From the NCBI GenBank assembly GCA_024220505.1, contig JAKZZE010000010.1, positions 496,001 through 560,000 of the forward strand: a stretch of DNA of 64,000 bases, written 5' to 3'. Made by a program: the position numbers and the translations under genes. Positions 52,807 to 64,000 of this stretch are shown one piece after another. Under the pieces are notes generated by a model that saw only the letters and a list, made by a program, of their open reading frames with translations, was not told the origin of the DNA and searched no databases. Position 1 is the stretch's first letter, and each line of letters opens with the position of its first letter. Origin of the DNA: Rhizopus arrhizus (taxonomy: Eukaryota; Mucoromycota; Mucoromycetes; Mucorales; Rhizopodaceae).

Positions 52807-55750
52807 TTATGGTTCTTCTGTTCCCATATGTTGGTTAGTTAAAAAGTCGAATTCTTCACTCTCTTGAACTGCTTGATAAACATGATAAGGTACCATCATT
52901 TTCGTCGATTTATCTGCTGATCCTTCCTCTTCTTTATAACACAAATCAACTGTTTTACTTATGAGCTTTTTAAGAAATGCACGCGTCGCCTAAGATATGG
53001 GTTAAAAACATACTTTTGATTATTCTTTTCTTTTTTCTTACTTGCGTTAGTAAATTACCAACAAGTAATCTTTGTTCCATGGCCAAAGGTAGGTCAAAAT
53101 CTGCTGTAGGTCCCTGAAGGTTCCCATCTTTTCCTAATGTCATGTCGTTGGCTGTAATGCTCTTGAGTCTTAGTTGAGCAACAACTGACCAAATCCAATC
53201 CAAGGCACGCTCATTGGTAACATTTGCACCTTCTTGGTAGCTCCACTTTTTAATATTTTCCAATAATTCACGTCGTCTATTAGTCTCTTCTGCTGATGTT
53301 TCAGGCTTTTCTTCATCCATATCAATGTCAATATCTAGTTCATCTGAAGAGTGAAATTGAGAAAAAAAAGTAAGAGAATGCTATCATCCGTTAATTACCA
53401 GTGTCCTTTGGTTCATTCCAACCAGGCTCCAATTGTTTTAGTAAATGTGTTACACTTGTCATGCTATTAATCACCCCATTACGCTTTCTACTATTCCATC
53501 CCTTGGGTCGTCGTAGACATTGGTCATCGACAGTTTCATCATGTCCATCTCGAAGGTTACCACAAAACTTACAATAACCATGGCTTGTGCTTTTATGGTC
53601 TTCATCTTTTGTTGCCTCCGTTCTTGTGGGTGTGTATTTATTTTCCACACACCAAATCAAGACATCCTTTGTTGAAAGTGATTCAGCAGCCATTCTCAAC
53701 ACATTATCATTGGTTTCAAAGGCTTTCTTCTGTGTTTCCAATCTCAGTACGCGAGCACGATGCCATTCTGATGCCTTTCTTTTACCCACTGACCATTTAA
53801 GAAACGCTTTTGCACTCGGAGCACAACTGTAAGGCAAAATTTTTCCATGGGATGAGCCTAAGTGAGGTTGTAAACTAAATAAATAAGTTCTTTGATGCAT
53901 ATATATAAGTATACCTGCTCGAATGAGTGGTAATTTTTGAACGTTCTCTTTCAAAATACCACTCAATAAACTCATTTTTTGTTTGACTGCCGTCACAGAA
54001 GGCGCCTCTAATGTGGGTGTACTAATTGAAGGTACAGAACTTTTATCAGAAAAGTCAGTGTTTCGATCTAATTCAATTTCTATGCTTCTCTCTCCTCCAA
54101 GCATTTGTTTTCCTGAATGGGTATCGTCTAACTTCAGGTGATGAATCACATCCACTGCTTTATTTCTACGCTTATCTACAAAAAAGAGCTGAATTCGGAT
54201 CGGAAATTCTCCCCATCCGAGACGCGTCAATCTAAAGGGTGCCTCTGTTACATCAACTACATTATGAGGTTTATAGCTTGGATGTAAATGGAATCGAACA
54301 CAAGTAATAAATGTCTCTTGTTTTGTTTGAGGCGGCTCAACTACATAGATCATCCATTATGCGTAAACTGTTTTAGTGAAGGATCACGACGTTCTTTCAA
54401 AAAAGTGAGTAAACATTTTTTTTTTTTGCTATATACAAACTTACCAGGTGCTATGAATTTACTGACATTACCTACAATGATGCGTCTCTTGATATAAAAT
54501 CTAGACCCTATATCAGCCGTCATTGGTGTATTTGAAGATGACGAAGGTATACTGGATACAGCAGCTGCAAGCGATTCCACTCTCGGTGACTCTACTATTG
54601 CTGGTGTTGATGATGTTGATTCGTTAATTTTGATTTCTTCAGGCGTCAATTGCTCATTGGTTCCTTCGGAAGGTGTTTCGTTATTTTCCTCTTGCTTGTC
54701 TATCGTTGGTTCTATTGCTGCTGGCAGTGGTTGTACGGTTTCCTCTTTTTCGATTGTGGTTTGCTCTTTTGATGCTACAACCATTGCCTTTTGATTATTC
54801 TCTAATTCCATATCAACATCCTCTTCAAACACTTTAATTGATGGCTACATAGAAGCATACATGTATTAATTTTTTTTTTGAATAATAAGAATTAATATAT
54901 TGTACCCTTTCAAGCTTTTTAGGACTTGGTCTATTATATAAAAAAGGTTAGAATCATTTTTCTTTTCCTATCTTTTTACTCCTTTTACTTTGACGCTGCA
55001 GGTATAATGCTTAATATAGGTCGCAATCGGGCCGGATTATCCATTGGTACTTCTGACTCGTCCACAGGCGTACCACATTTCAGCAGCATTTGCTCGTAAG
55101 GTCCAAACTCTAAGCTATGTGATATTCTGCAGTGGTTTAAGAATCCTTGTTGATTTGCAAAATCGCCGCGATGACACGCAGGACACGCCAAGCTATTAAA
55201 GTTGAGTAATTATGCTTTTTCACTAATCTTTATTTATTACCTCACGTAAACACCGTCGTGTCTTCTTCCATAAAGCTGATTCTTTTCCGGATTTGGGTTT
55301 CTATAAACTTTTCTTTTTGGTGGTTGCGGTGATGCCTGTGGCTGTAGTGGTACCATGCCATTATGATACAGAGCTGAACGACGAGTATAGTGTGGTGTAT
55401 CTGGTAACGAGCTGGCTATCGATTCTATTTTTTTATGTAAGTTTATTTTTTTACATATTTTATATAATGAATACCATTTTTTATAGCTTGTTTCAAATCA
55501 GATAATATATTTTCAGCCTTTGTGATTTCTTGCTTGATGGTTGCAATCTCTTTTTGTTTTAAATAAATTTCTAAATCAAACTGGTGATCTATAATTTCTA
55601 TAATCTTCTTTCTTGTTGCTTCATCTACAAAAATGTTATATTTGTATACAGCAATAGAATGTAACTATTACTGTTACCTCTTGAAACATTGTCTACTGTC
55701 TTTTGATTATCTAACGTACAATTTGGTGGATCTACATTCGGTAGTTCCAT
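52807..55750 (-). CDS. YEATS2-like histone acyl-lysine reader
   Basis: About nine exons encode roughly 850 residues, from MELPNVDPPNCTLDNQKTV at 55750 to TNQHMGTEEP at 52807. A coiled-coil begins RKKIIEIIDHQFDLEIYLK. A Cys/His segment follows (LACPACHRGDFANQQGFLNH, CRISHSLEFG), as in YEATS2. The YEATS domain (about 54450-54060) reads RRIIVGNVSKFI, GWMIYVVEPP, FHLHPSYKPHNVVDV, PFRLTRLGWGEFPIRIQLFF and VIHHLKLDD. The W-G-E-F-P segment and the HPSYKP segment form the acyl-lysine pocket. The C-terminal part carries KAFLKWSVGKRKASEWHRA and a histone-fold-like region. In animals YEATS2 belongs to the ATAC acetyltransferase complex; complex membership here is inferred. Internal 9-codon exon around 54908-54933. 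Confidence 0.87.
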
Positions 55751-55867
55751 CACTTGATAAAAAAAACTTTTAAGCAAAAAACAAAAGAAATAAGTCACAC
55801 ACACTCATTTCCCCGCCTTTATATGAAAAAAAAAAAAAAGCTAGTACGTTTCAGTTAAAGGCAAAAT

Positions 55868-56563
55868 TTATTCGGATTCTATTTGTTTTGGCATTGATTT
55901 CCACAAACCTTCCAAATCATAACGGTCTCTTATTTCCGGCGTAAATAAATGAACAACAATACGACCCAAATCAATTAAGACCCAACCTGAGTTATCACCT
56001 TTTCCTTCCACATGAGGAGGTCGTTGTTCCATTGCTTTTTTAACTACCGAATAGACGTGTTCTGCCACACTACCAAGGTATTTTTCACCCTTGGAACTGG
56101 AAGCAATGATCATGTAGTCTGCCCAATCACATTTTTCTCGTACATCTAGTATCTCCACAGACTCCAATTTACTCTCTACAAGCAGATCTCTCAAACTCTC
56201 TGCTGTTAATTGTCCAGTTTCCATCAATTCTTGTGATACCTTGCGAAGGGCCAAACGATCCTCCAAGTGTTCACCAACGGCACGACGTTGCCATAAAGGA
56301 ATGAAATCCTCTTCAGAAGCTTTATAATCTGAATCAACAAACCATTCTGTATCAATCTCTTCCTCTTGTTCATCAGGGTATAACTCTGGATAATCTTTAG
56401 GATTAATCTCTTCAAGATCTTCTTTTTTAGTACTGTAAAAAGATTGATTTAAATAACGACATAGTGAAGGTCTGTAATAGGTTTGTATTGTTGAAGCAAA
56501 TGCAGGTCTAATCAGAGGCGTCTTGCTTAAAGTACGTGTTGTTAATCTTGCTAATCTGTACAT
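55868..56563 (-). CDS. Mitochondrial ribosome silencing factor (RsfS/MALSU1/Iojap family)
   Basis: A single exon of 231 residues. The basic, acid-poor N-terminus (MYRLARLTTRTLSKTPLIR) is a mitochondrial presequence. Residues about 40-100 are acidic and poorly conserved. The RsfS domain occupies about 115-225: LRDLLVESKLESVEILDVR, CDWADYMIIASSSKGEKYL, GWVLIDLGRIVVHLFTPEIR and YDLEGLWK. All four are family hallmarks, including the D-W-A-D-Y-M-I-I-A-S motif. The protein binds uL14 of the large mitoribosomal subunit and prevents premature subunit joining. In yeast the domain is part of the Atp25 precursor; here it stands alone like animal MALSU1. Confidence 0.93.
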   Translation of the reverse strand: MYRLARLTTRTLSKTPLIRPAFASTIQTYYRPSLCRYLNQSFYSTKKEDLEEINPKDYPELYPDEQEEEIDTEWFVDSDYKASEEDFIPLWQRRAVGEHLEDRLALRKVSQELMETGQLTAESLRDLLVESKLESVEILDVREKCDWADYMIIASSSKGEKYLGSVAEHVYSVVKKAMEQRPPHVEGKGDNSGWVLIDLGRIVVHLFTPEIRDRYDLEGLWKSMPKQIESE

Positions 56564-56815
56564 GAGATCTTAAAAAAAAAGAGTAGGGTCCTATCTTTCG
56601 TGACCCTTTTTAATTTTTTTTTTTGAACAACCGTCCAATGCTTCGTAACCACTTAGTTGCTTAGCAATTGACATTATGTCAATGAAACTTTCCCTTGTTT
56701 TATAAGCTCTCTCTCTTTTTCTCTTTCTCTATACATGGAAATAAAAGTTTGTATTTAGTTTTACTTTTTACTTCTAGAATAAAAAAGGGAAAATGCTACA
56801 GATGAATTATATTAT

Positions 56816-57940
56816 TTAATAAGGGTGACTAGGGGAGGTTGTTGATTCATAATAAGGTTGAGGGTTATTAGCATAAGGAGAATCTTCCACCATCAATTCT
56901 TTTACTTCCCACACATTTTGCTTTGAACCAACTGAGAATTCAAGATCCTCCTTTGTGATAGAATCCCAATACTTATAAATCATCATCACAGTCAATAAAT
57001 TACAGATAGCACCAAAGAACATGCCATCCACATAGTGCTTTGTGTTATCACAAATCACAACAGAGAATACATACATTAGTACTTGTCCAACAGCAAAGAA
57101 AGCAGCAGCAAATAAGATGTCACCCAAGGGCCATCGATCATCCAAGGTGTTGACAACCAAGATGATTTGAGAGACAATATAAACTAAGAACATGAAGTAA
57201 TTCAAAACAATATAGAATATCCATAAGGCAGCTTGGTTTGTATAAGAAAGGCCCGCGACCCCTTTAAAGGTACCAATAGCGAGGAAGCCGGTAACGAGGA
57301 ACCAAACAAATGAACTGATACGAATCGACCAAAGCGATAAAGGTGTTCCATCTTCTGCGAATTGAAATCCAACAAATCCGTTTAGTAATAAACACCAAAA
57401 TGTCGAACATGTTAAACCAATATGTATTGCTGCAAACCACTACATATGATGCGTTAGTCACTGCTATATATTAAACTATAACACCTACAGGGTATGCAGT
57501 TGAAGATGTTGGAATGATACCAGTAACTAATAACATATCAAGTAATGTAGTAAGCATATACAAATAAAAGAACATGACTATTTCCTGTCGACCTATTATT
57601 CCAAATGATAAGTATTGTTACTATTGTTATGAGTATGTTATTCTTTACCAACTGCAGTATACTTTGATCTAATATGATAAATCATAATCATTGTCATAAT
57701 AATAGCAACGACGTCGATAATAAGTGTAGCTATTGCGTAAGTCTTAGTATTTTTCTTTATTATTACTGTGAGACACTTACAGGGCTGAAATATAATATTT
57801 CCACTTAATTCAACATTACGAGAATAACAAACAGGTTCTATTCCATTATATTGTCCAATAAGTGGGCATAGACTAATAGCGATTGTTTTGCAAATGCCAT
57901 TAAATGTTAGTGCATCGAAATAATAAGTGATGGCACCCAT
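56816..57940 (-). CDS. Chs7-family chitin synthase export chaperone
   Basis: Four exons (57940-57781, 57729-57649, 57592-57489, 57439-56816) give 322 residues. Seven hydrophobic segments follow a short luminal N-terminus (FNGICKTIAISLCPLIGQY). Family motifs: SGNIIFQPSTLIIDVVAI, MIYHIRSKYTAVGRQEIVMF, LDMLLVTGIIPTSSTAYPW, FWCLLLNGFVGFQFAEDGTP and LGDILFAAAFFAVGQVLMY. Chs7 is an ER membrane protein needed for export of chitin synthases of the Chs3 type. Mucorales walls are chitin/chitosan rich and usually carry several paralogues, so the client synthase cannot be named. Joining exon 2 to exon 3 restores the conserved Y-T-A-V-G-R pattern, confirming the splice. Confidence 0.92.
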
Positions 57941-60406
57941 TTTTATTTAAAGGAAAAAAAAAGGGAAAGAAAAAAAAGTATTTTTTTTTATTTTAGGGCA
58001 CAACTAAAAATAGAAATAAAATAAGGTCGGTGAGATCATGTCTACATATAACATTTAAATTCATAAAAAGGGGCAAAGAGAGAAAAGATGATATACAAAC
58101 AGATTGTGATAAAAACCTTTTAAATTTATATTTTCATCATATTTTAAGGTAGATATCTCAATGAATGAATTACTTTCTATTCACTATATTAAAGAAATTA
58201 TCTGGTTTGAACCTAGTAAATTTGAGCATAGAAAAAAATAAAGAAGTACATTTAAAAGCCTGAAGTACTATCCAGTTATATACAAGGTATCCTTTAGTAC
58301 AATCTCTTGCAACAAAATATAAAAATAGTAAAAATAGGCTTATACCTAATCATTTGTTCATTTTATACTTTGTTGTGTAACTGTCTATCAAAACAAAACA
58401 ATTGCAGTTTTCTGCAATATATGATTTTTAGGCAGATTAAGCCATAACATTGTCAGTAATGATTTAGCCATATTAGATCTTTGTTAATATCTACTATTTT
58501 TTTTATAGATAAACATAATCTCCAGCTTCAAACATTGTAATTTTCTCATATTTTATTCTAATAGCCACATTGGCTTGGCATACAAACAAATGCTTGTAAA
58601 TATTTTTTTAGACGTCAGTGGCTTTCAACTGTACACAAACTATCTGCGCAAATCTCCAAAAATACAGCTTTGTTTCTGTTCCTTAGATATAATAATGTAG
58701 GTGGTAAGCGTATACAAAACCATATTATGTTTCATGTACATAGCACATTGCTTGCAATATATAACTTTTTGCTTCATTTCCTAAACTCATCATTTTGTTC
58801 GACATCGTTTTTGTCTAAAGAACAAGTATTATGGGAAGAAAACGTGGCAAGCTTGGCAAACTCGCATTGAAGTTCGAAATCATCACATTTAGCATAAACA
58901 GTTACTGTATAAGTGTATTGAGTTTTGGTTACCTTGATTCATGCTTCTTATTGGCAACAAAAATTACAATAGTACTTGTTTGAGGCTTTAAGCATCTAGT
59001 GTCATTTATGGTTATAAATACAATTAATCTAATATAATATATCTAGGCTATTATATTCTGAAAAAAAAAGTGACTTTTTGCTTATTTCTGCTTCTTTTTT
59101 CGTACAGTTCTTCAGACTCGCTATAAAGTTTATCAGTGATCCTAAACATGAATAGGATTTTAAGAAAATAGTACAATAATTTTTTTTTTTTTTTTTTTAT
59201 TTCCATGTAAATTGTTCTTCAACGAGTCTGCCAATATTCGCTCATTTGCTTTTTGTTATTAAGAACTTAACAAGAAATTATCAACTTGTTACTCTTTTCA
59301 ATAGACATTTATCTTACATATCCAACAAAGAATTTGAAGTTTAAGTCGTAGTGCTGCAGTTTTTTTTTCTTTTGATAAAATGATTTTCTGATTGTTAACA
59401 CGAAAAAAAATAAAGACATCACAAAAGACAGCATTACTTGATTACCTTGTAATTAAAGTTATTTGAAAAAGTATACACAATTATATTTCAAATCATGTTT
59501 GTAGAAAAAAGACTACTCACTACCAGCTGATTTTCCCTTTTCACTTTACTGTCCTAATCAAAAATCATCCTGCTTTTTTTTTTTTTTTTTACATAAACAA
59601 AATAAACCATCTTTACCCATAAGCGAAGCTTTACTTTCGCTACATGCAGTAGATAAACTGAATCAGCTTAAAATATTTCAAAAGTTTACGAGAAAATCCT
59701 GAGATGGTTTTACATGACTGAATGCCATAGGATTGAATACTTTAACTCTTAAAAGGTCCAAAAAAAAAAACACTTTTACATATGCTTGCAAAAATTTAAA
59801 AGAATTTGAAAAATATTTCTTGGATCTACCTCCTTGACATCTTCGCAAAAATTCTTTTTGTCAAGGCAGCATGCTTTTTTTTTTTTTTTATACTTTGACT
59901 TTAAGAATCGAATACAAACTTTATATACAAATGTCCTAGTATCAGTAAAAGTACACAATTTGTTTTCGTATTTTTTAAAAGAGCTCAGTTTGAGCTAAAA
60001 GCTTGATAGATAAATAAAAAAAAAAAATCAAGCTCAACAAATTCATTCTAAAAACTTGGCTTTATTTCTATATTCTTTAAATATAAATCAACTTTTTAAA
60101 GATTGTCCATTTAACACATTAACATTTTCTTTCTCTTCATTTTATACGATGCATATCAACCTCAAATGCATTCTTATTTCGCTCTTTTGCTTTCCTTCGC
60201 TCCATTATGCTATTATTTATAAAAAGGTAATAGCATAAAATCTCTGCAAGCAAATATGGTTAAATCAAACGGACCCTTTAATGGTAAACTATTTATTTTT
60301 GTCACAAAATTTAGTCAAGTTATCAATGCTTTCTACTTAAATTGGCTCTTTTAGTTTCGCGTGACATAAATTTGAATTTGTTTCATGCAGATTGTTACAT
60401 AATAAG
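57941..60406. other. Gene-poor AT-rich region (about 2.5 kb)
   Basis: No gene supported on either strand. Frames 58670-58870, 59776-59958 and 60056-60238 lack motifs. T/A runs at 59180-59199, 59573-59590 and 59876-59889. No tandem repeat or inverted repeat other than the MITE that follows. Confidence 0.5.
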
Positions 60407-60515
60407 TACACTATTCCCAGAAATTAAAATCGCCGTGATTTGTCGCAACTACATATAAATTGTATTATAAAACTTTACAAAATGCGACTTTGATTTCTGG
60501 AAATAGTGCAGTGTA
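60407..60515 (+). mobile_element. MITE, copy 3 (104 bp plus a 5-bp terminal duplication)
   Basis: Ends TACACTATTCCCAGAAATTA and GATTTCTGGAAATAGTG, with an interior nearly identical to copy 2 (ATTGTATTATAAAACTTTAC, AAAATGCGACTTT). The right end reads GTGCAGTGTA, that is, five extra bases compared with copies 1 and 2. It lies 144 bp upstream of the aldehyde dehydrogenase start. Confidence 0.88.
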
Positions 60516-60659
60516 TAACCATGAAGAGAACTATCGGAAGTTAAACAAAATCAACCCAAATTAGGATCGAGTGAATTTTTCAGTTTCGATAACTTATTAA
60601 AAACAAATGTAAACATGCATTTTTCTTTCTTTTTCTTTTTTATTCCAATAAACTAAAAT

Positions 60660-62207
60660 ATGAAAATCCAAGTTGCTTCTCCTATTGACCAATCCATCGC
60701 ATATGAAGTCAGCTGTCTTACTCAAGATCAAGCCAACGATGCTGTCGAAAGATCCCAAAAGGCCTTCTTGTCTTGGAAAAAGGTACCTGTCTCGGATCGT
60801 GTGGCCATTATGGAAAAGTTTTGTACACTTTTTGAACAAAAGAAGGATGAGGTAGCTAAATCCATCACGTATCAGATGGGACGTCCAATTCGTTATGGAC
60901 ACGGTGAAGTCAAAGGTGTTTTGGAAAGAGCAAAATACATGATATCCGTAGCTGAAGAGTGTATGAAAGATACTGTAGTTGAACATACGCCGGGTGTTGT
61001 TAAAAGATTTTTACGCAAGGAACCTTTGGGTCCTGTCTTTATTATCGCTTCTTGGAATTACCCTTATCTGACAACAGTCAATAACGTGATTCCTGCTCTT
61101 TTGGCTGGCAACACTGTCTTATTGAAGCAGTCCCCTCAAACTCCCCAGTGTGCTGATATCTTTGTGGATACCTTGAGAGAGGCTGGTGTGCCCAAGGATG
61201 TCATTCAGGCTATTCACGTTCAAGATAAAGAAGCTAGCTATCTTGTGCAACATCCTTTGGTTCAATTTGTTAACTTTACCGGAAGTGTTGCCGTCGGTAA
61301 AACGATTAGAAAAGCCATTGGAGATTGTGAAAACCTCATAGGTATTGAGAGGAGCTATATTTATTTGATCGTGTACTGATACACAAAATACAGGTTGCGG
61401 TATGGAACTTGGTGGTAAAGATCCTGCTTATGTCTTACCTGATACAAACTTGGATTTTGCTGTTGAAAACATAGTGGATGGCGCCTTTTTCAATTCTGGA
61501 CAGTGCTGCTGCTCTATTGAACGCTGTTATGTTCACAAAGATGTTTATGATGCATTTGTAGAAAAAGCAGTGGCTTTAACTAAGGTAGAGCATACAATCT
61601 TAATTATGTAAAGTTAAAATAAAATCATAATAGACTTATGTTCTTGGTAACCCCGCTCAACCAGAAACTACTCTTGGTCCAATGGCTAATATTAAATTTG
61701 CCAATACTGTCAGAAAACATCTGAAAGATGCTATTGAAAAAGGAGCCAAGCCCTTAATAGAACCATTTGCAGAAGACAAGCCTGACACTGCTTACGTTGG
61801 CCCTCAAATATTAATCAATGTCAACCATGATATGCTAGTGATGAAAGAAGAAACCTTTGGTCCTGTTTTGCCTATCATGAAAGTGTCCTCGGATGAAGAA
61901 GCAATCAAGCTAATGAATGATTCCAAATATGGCTTAACAGCTTGTATTTGGACCACGAACGAAGAAAGAGCAGTGGAAATTGGTGATCAAATTGAGACTG
62001 GAACCTGGTTCATGAATCGCTGTGATTATATCGATCCTGCTTTAGCCTGGGTGGGCGCAAAAGAGAGTGGATTGGGATTTTCAATGAGTAAACAAGGCTT
62101 TAGTCAATATACAAGGTAAAAAAAAAAAAAAAAAAAAAAAAGTTTTTGGAGCTAATAATAGTATTAATAGACCTAAGTCCTATCACCTTAAATTGTCGCA
62201 GCAGTAA
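60660..62207 (+). CDS. NAD(P)-dependent aldehyde dehydrogenase
   Basis: Four exons (60660-61341, 61394-61584, 61634-62115, 62171-62207) give 463 residues. Catalytic features: cofactor-site VFIIASWNYPYL and FVNFTGSVAVGK, general-base Glu in GCGMELGGKDPAYV, nucleophile Cys in FFNSGQCCCSIER, and the hydride-region motif KEETFGPVLPIM. The last 37-nt exon supplies PKSYHLKLSQQ, completing the usual R-P-K-S C-terminus. A single-exon reading would stop at the downstream poly-A. The compact length without an N-terminal extension resembles the YneI/Sad and uncharacterised fungal ALDH group, so succinate-semialdehyde or a related substrate is possible but not shown. Probably cytosolic. Confidence 0.92.
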
Positions 62208-62321
62208 CTTTTGCAAGCCTATTGGTTCAAACGTAACTCCTGTAAAAATAAAGCGACGCAGTTAAATTTTCCGTATTTCCTGTTTTTTTTTGCTTTTTCT
62301 CTTGTTAACAAAGAAAATAAG

Positions 62322-64000
62322 ATGGGAATTCCCAAATTTTTCCGATGGATTAGGTACATTTTTGAACAAACAAATCTTTGCTATGTTTGCCATTAATATA
62401 TCTATTTTTTTTGACAATCAGCGAACGCTACCCTATGTGTTCTGAACTCATTACTGACAAGGCCATTCCAGAATTTGGTTAGTTTATTATTACTATAAGT
62501 CCTACCGTGTTTCTTAAACAATATGCATTTTTTTATTTACAAAAGACAATCTTTATTTGGACATGAATGGTATTGTTCACAATTGCTCTCACAATAACTC
62601 TGATGATCCGCATTACAGAATTACTGAAGAACAAATCTGGCGAGGCATCTTTCAATACATGGACCACCTCTTTTCAAAAATCAAACCCAAAAAATTGTTT
62701 TTCGTAGCTATTGATGGTGTGGCGCCTAGAGCCAAAATGAACCAGCAACGTTCTCGACGATTTCGTACGGCCAAGGATGCTGAAGACGCGCGGCAAAAGG
62801 CGTTGGCTAAGGGCGAGGAATTACCTGATCAAGACCCATTTGATACCAATTGTATCACGCCTGGAACGGAGTTCATGATTAAACTCACACAGCAATTACG
62901 TTATTTTATTTCAAAAAAGGTCTCTGAGGATGCAGACTGGCGTAATGTTCAAATTATCCTGTCAGGTCCTGAGGTACCTGGTGAAGGTGAACATAAAATT
63001 ATGGAATACATTCGTTTAGCTAAGGCTCAGCCGGATTATAACCCAAACACGAGACATTGTTTATATGGCTTGGATGCTGACTTGTTGATGTTGGGTTTAT
63101 TGAGCCATGATCCCCATTTTGCTTTACTACGTGAAGAAGTAACATTTGGTAGAAATCAAAAGAAGAAGATAGGGTAAGAAAGTGAAGGAAAGTAGGATGT
63201 GTGTTTTATTGACCTTTTTATTTTCATCTATAGTTTGGATAACCAAAACTTTTATCTATTACATTTATGTTTAATAAGAGAATATCTGGATATGGAATTC
63301 AGTTCATTGAAAACAACCCTACCCTTCCCATACGACTTTGAACGCGTTGTAGATGATTTTATTTTACTTGCGCTGTTCATTGGTAACGATTTCTTGCCTC
63401 ATTTACCCAACATTCATATCAACGAAGGCGCCTTGGGTCTTATGTTCAAGATCTATAAGGAGACATTACCCACCTGTGAAGGATATTTGCAAGACGGTGG
63501 TCGCGTAGATATGACAAGACTTCAAAAGGTACTAGACCAAATTTCAGCTGTGGTAGAAAAGGAAGCTTTTGAAGCAGAAGGCATCGACGCACTCTATCTT
63601 GCTGGTAAGCAACCAGATGGTGAACGCGCACGCGAGATTGTACATCAATTGGAACGCAAGAAGGCAAAAGAAAATAAAACAAGCATGACAGAACACCAAG
63701 CAGAAATTTTTAGAGCCGTCCGGGATTTCTTGACAGGTCCTCCTAAGCTCTTGGCCTCTGGTTCCGTCCTTCGCTTCTCTTTCCCTTTCAAGAATCGCGA
63801 TAAAAACTTTATAAAGAAATTGGCCAAGGAGCTCAATATGAGTCATATGGTGACGTGGCATCAAGCGCAAAAAATGACTGAACTTGAGCTCATCTTCTCG
63901 CATCAACTTGATGCTGATGATCAAACCTCTGATACAACGAGTGAAGAATCAGAGATAGATGAAGAGGCTATAGCCGCTCGAGATCGTGTATTGAAAAAGT
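62322..64000 (+). CDS. XRN1: 5'-3' exoribonuclease XRN1, N-terminal part (cut by window edge)
   Basis: Four exons are visible (62322-62353, 62422-62477, 62546-63173, 63234 to beyond 64000), covering the first 494 codons. The start MGIPKFFRWISERYPM is the XRN1 form rather than the nuclear Rat1 form. The active-site acidic residues are in place: DNLYLDMNGIVH, SGPEVPGEGEHKIMEYI, LYGLDADLLMLGLL and ALFIGNDFLPHLP, along with the conserved basic RRFRTAKDAEDA. XRN1 degrades decapped 5'-monophosphate mRNA in the cytoplasm and P-bodies. The first exon encodes only 10 residues. The linker, PAZ/Tudor, KOW and SH3-like parts lie outside the window. Confidence 0.96.

Noticed and set aside
53885..53930. 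A candidate 40-nt intron (GTATAC...TAG) in the YEATS2-like gene
   Set aside because: Removing it shifts the frame into a stop within a few codons, whereas reading through keeps the frame open with plausible sequence.
1..64000. tRNA, rRNA and CRISPR search by eye
   Set aside because: Sequences resembling a B box (for example near 50230 and 58200) lack a matching A box and cloverleaf; no spaced direct-repeat array exists; tandem repeats found are minisatellites.

Overview
The window reads as nuclear DNA of an early-diverging filamentous fungus, most likely Mucoromycota (Mucorales type); this is inference from gene content and style, not a database match. Intergenic DNA is very AT-rich with many long A/T homopolymers. 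Genes are compact, and most are split by introns of about 40-60 nt with GTAAGT/GTAAAT-like donors and TAG/CAG acceptors. The proteins include fungal families (Chs7-type chaperone, Rrt8/LDS-like membrane protein, cytochrome-type D-lactate dehydrogenase) beside families lost from many yeasts (MED25, YEATS2-like, EMC8/9, NOPCHAP1, MALSU1/RsfS). I rebuilt the exon chains below by hand by matching reading phase across each intron.

Layout. 1-8.4 kb: truncated GT4 glycosyltransferase, BTB-BTB-CAP-Gly protein, 14-3-3, D-lactate dehydrogenase, peroxisomal acyl-CoA thioesterase. 8.4-10.9 kb: gene-poor. 10.9-14.4 kb: ERGIC-53-type cargo lectin whose stop codon overlaps that of a convergent EMC8/9 gene, then a small secreted acidic protein. 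14.4-20 kb: mostly non-coding or decayed, holding a HBS1/SKI7-N-terminus-like gene. 20-27.6 kb: a tiny WWE-like protein, a Cys-rich type I membrane protein, an Sds3/BRMS1 HDAC subunit, a degenerate mitochondrial PDK/BCKDK-like protein, a bZIP factor. 28.5-31.3 kb: SAPS-domain phosphatase regulator. 31.8-34.4 kb: a pseudogene and empty DNA. 34.4-43.2 kb: M24B aminopeptidase, MED25, NOPCHAP1, Rrt8/EI24-like protein. 44.6-52.7 kb: TBC1D13-like RabGAP, a minisatellite protein, a retroelement-like gene, a RasGEF. 52.8-57.9 kb: YEATS2-like, MALSU1, Chs7-like. 57.9-64 kb: empty DNA, aldehyde dehydrogenase, and the 5' part of XRN1.

The genes are mainly housekeeping and show no operon-like logic. The items best worth follow-up are: three copies of a 104-bp inverted-repeat MITE, each 72-144 bp upstream of a gene start; the PDK-like protein that has lost its ATP-binding boxes (probable pseudokinase); a recognisable pseudogene; a stand-alone SKI7-like module; six-nucleotide coding first exons in two genes; and an 18-unit heptapeptide minisatellite gene. 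I found no CRISPR array, rRNA, tRNA or intact transposase.
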